Below the pieces are notes generated by a model. That model had not been told where the DNA came from. It searched no databases and saw nothing but the letters and a program-made list of their open reading frames with translations. A DNA stretch of 64,000 nucleotides from Chloracidobacterium sp. Its GTDB lineage: Bacteria > Acidobacteriota > Blastocatellia > Pyrinomonadales > Pyrinomonadaceae. The translations under genes were made by a program, and so were the position numbers. The stretch covers positions 620,001-684,000 of the forward strand of contig JADJWP010000002.1 in the NCBI GenBank assembly GCA_016716305.1. The letters run 5' to 3'. Positions 62,557 to 64,000 of this stretch are shown here, in pieces (positions within the stretch are counted from its first letter, which is position 1; each line of letters begins with the position of its first letter).

Positions 62557-63240
62557 CTATCGGGGCGGCCGACCGGGCAGGATACGTTCGCGGCGTTTCT
62601 TCTCGGGATTCTCGACTACTGGTCCGGGCGTCGGCGTTTTTGTCGGAATCGGCTGTAAGCCCGCCGCTTTGACAAAATCGTTGACCGATACACGCGAAAT
62701 ATCCGGAAAACGGTCGCCGGGGACATTTACCACCTTGTCACCAGCAACAAATATCTTTACCTCCGTTTTCTTTCCGTCATTTATCTTCTCGACCCTTTTG
62801 ATCTGTGGATGGCTCTTGAACAAACGTGTCTCTCGGGCGACGTCGGTCAGCGTCGACCAATATTCCGAATCGTCAGGTGCAGGCCTTGAAAGCGGTTTTG
62901 GCGTTCCCGCCGAGCCGTCCGGATTTGGGAGGCCGGTCGAATCCCGGTCGGCTCGAGTTTGCTTTTCCAATTGAGAATTGGCTATTGAGTTTGGCAAAGT
63001 CGCATTTGTATCCGCACCGTTCGGGATGTCGGTATCAGAAGGCCGATTAACCTCGTCTGGAGAAACATCGACGCGGGCCTGGCTGCCGTTCGCATTTGCA
63101 TTACCGCTGCTATTCGGCCCGTCGCTCGGCGAGCCACAACCCGTCAGCACCAGTACGATCATCAAAAAAGCTGCTAGGAACAATATACCGGCAGAAGGCA
63201 AACGACTTCCGATCAACTTGTGAGGGACAACTAGATTCAT
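62557..63240 (-). CDS. lipoprotein of unknown function
   Basis: 227 residues from the ATG at 63240. Lipobox VLTGC after a hydrophobic stretch, then Asn/Ser/Asp-rich linker and a small conserved-looking domain (about 130-195, with IKRVEKINDGKKTEVKIFVAGDKVVNVPGDRF). Pro-rich C-terminus. Outer-membrane or inner-membrane anchored. Confidence 0.72.
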   Translation of the reverse strand: MNLVVPHKLIGSRLPSAGILFLAAFLMIVLVLTGCGSPSDGPNSSGNANANGSQARVDVSPDEVNRPSDTDIPNGADTNATLPNSIANSQLEKQTRADRDSTGLPNPDGSAGTPKPLSRPAPDDSEYWSTLTDVARETRLFKSHPQIKRVEKINDGKKTEVKIFVAGDKVVNVPGDRFPDISRVSVNDFVKAAGLQPIPTKTPTPGPVVENPEKKRRERILPGRPPR

Positions 63241-63344
63241 TTCCTGACAATGATACCCAAAAACCAAGACTCGCGGAAGTCCGACATATGAAATGAGCAG
63301 CCGGTGAGGGCTGCCCATAACTCGAACCGAATCTGTGAATCGCC

Positions 63345-64000
63345 TTAAATATCATAATACATCGAATATTCAAGCGGGTGCGGCCGTAGTCGAAGCGGCG
63401 TGATCTCTTTTTCGCGCTTATATTTGATCCAACGCTCGATCATCGAGGTCGTGAACACGTCACCCTTTAGAAGAAAGTCGTGATCATTCTCGAGTGCGAT
63501 CAGCGCTTCATCCAGAGAACCTGGCAATGAAGGCACATTCGCCAGTTCTTCGGGTGGAAGATCATAGATATCCTTGTCGAGCGGTTCGCCGGGATCTATC
63601 CGATTTTGTATCCCATCAAGGCCAGCCATTAGCAAAGCCGCAAACGTGATATACGGATTGCAGCTTGGGTCCGGTGGACGGAACTCGAGTCGCTTGGCTT
63701 TCGGAGAAGGAGAGAACATCGGGATCCGCACGGCCGCAGATCGATTTCGAGCCGAATACGCCAGGTTTACTGGTGCTTCAAAGCCTGGAACCAAGCGTTT
63801 GTAGCTGTTAGTGGTCGGCGCGGCGAACGCGACAAGCGCCGGTGCATGCTTAAGCAGCCCGCCAATATAGAACTTCGCCATTTCAGACAATCCGGCATAT
63901 TGATCACCCGCAAAAAGCGGCACGCCGTCTTTCCACAATGACTGGTGGACGTGCATCCCTGATCCATTGTCGCCGTAAAGCGGTTTCGGCATGAAGGTCG
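63345..64000 (-). CDS. glnA: glutamine synthetase type I, C-terminal part (cut by window edge)
   Basis: The last about 218 residues are present; the gene continues past base 64000. Signatures: KPLYGDNGSGMHVHQSLW, NSYKRLVPGFEAPVNLAYS, and the adenylylation loop DIYDLPPEE, which marks the GSI-beta class regulated by AMP attachment to Tyr. Catalyses glutamate plus ammonia to glutamine. Confidence 0.95.
   Translation of the reverse strand, partial: TFMPKPLYGDNGSGMHVHQSLWKDGVPLFAGDQYAGLSEMAKFYIGGLLKHAPALVAFAAPTTNSYKRLVPGFEAPVNLAYSARNRSAAVRIPMFSPSPKAKRLEFRPPDPSCNPYITFAALLMAGLDGIQNRIDPGEPLDKDIYDLPPEELANVPSLPGSLDEALIALENDHDFLLKGDVFTTSMIERWIKYKREKEITPLRLRPHPLEYSMYYDI

Noticed and set aside
1..64000. 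CRISPR array or insertion sequence
   Set aside because: No regularly spaced direct repeats with unique spacers and no transposase frame were seen on either strand.

Overview
The window looks like one chromosomal stretch of a Gram-negative bacterium of moderate GC content. I infer an Acidobacteriota member, probably the Blastocatellia side of the phylum. Pointers are a VWFA-related protein of the acidobacterial type, a secreted TPR protein beside a PknB-like kinase, outer-membrane beta-barrels, a SLBB export protein, a type IV pilin and a DAP-type MurE. No rRNA is present, so the placement is an inference. Most genes are single-copy housekeeping or small uncharacterised genes in short operons.

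Layout. 0-7.5 kb: an anti-sigma-like zinc protein, a CrtC/AttH-like lipocalin protein, a Ser/Thr kinase plus TPR operon, a zinc-ribbon membrane protein and a VWA protein. 7.6-17.5 kb: a tRNA-Arg(ACG) gene carrying a 9.9 kb integrated element (below). 17.6-22.6 kb: an outer-membrane protein, then tig-clpP-clpX and tRNA-Leu(UAG). 22.7-35.4 kb: murE, a PilZ protein and amino-acid permease, pabB, exbD, a J-domain membrane protein, rpsT, a YhhQ-type transporter, recG, rsmD, a DMT permease and aroC. 35.5-46.6 kb: pilin, purD, a zinc-ribbon protein, a large APC permease behind a structured leader, a matrixin-like protease, a SLBB export operon, an MBL hydrolase and an SDR. 46.8-56.5 kb: small unknowns, a DUF2490 protein, an orphan sensor kinase, a glycine-zipper protein, two amidohydrolases plus an S10 carboxypeptidase, DUF3574 and MoaB/MogA. 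56.5-64 kb: a DMT permease, feoA-feoB with a Cys-rich partner, a DUF3108 protein, pyrF, a coiled-coil zinc protein, a lipoprotein and the C-terminal part of glnA, cut by the window edge.

The most unusual region is the element at 7644-17545. It is bounded by perfect 46-bp repeats of the 3' half of tRNA-Arg. The right arm carries a tyrosine integrase translationally coupled to a CGNR-like zinc-finger protein. A leftward operon carries an excisionase-like protein, a replication protein ending in a DnaA-N-like domain with 15-bp iterons inside its gene, a chain of small coupled genes, an HK97-type major capsid protein without a delta domain, tail chaperones with a canonical -1 slippery site, and a tape-measure protein. 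There is no terminase, portal, protease, tail tip, fibre or lysis gene. It resembles a phage satellite that brings part of its own virion, or a prophage reduced by clean deletions. Matching GGGAAC tandem sites inside both ends and a pair of 12-bp inverted operator-like sites fit a still-regulated mobile element.

Other points of interest are an amidohydrolase paralogue that has lost every recognisable metal ligand yet is start-stop coupled to an intact one, and a two-hairpin leader with an intrinsic terminator before the large APC permease.
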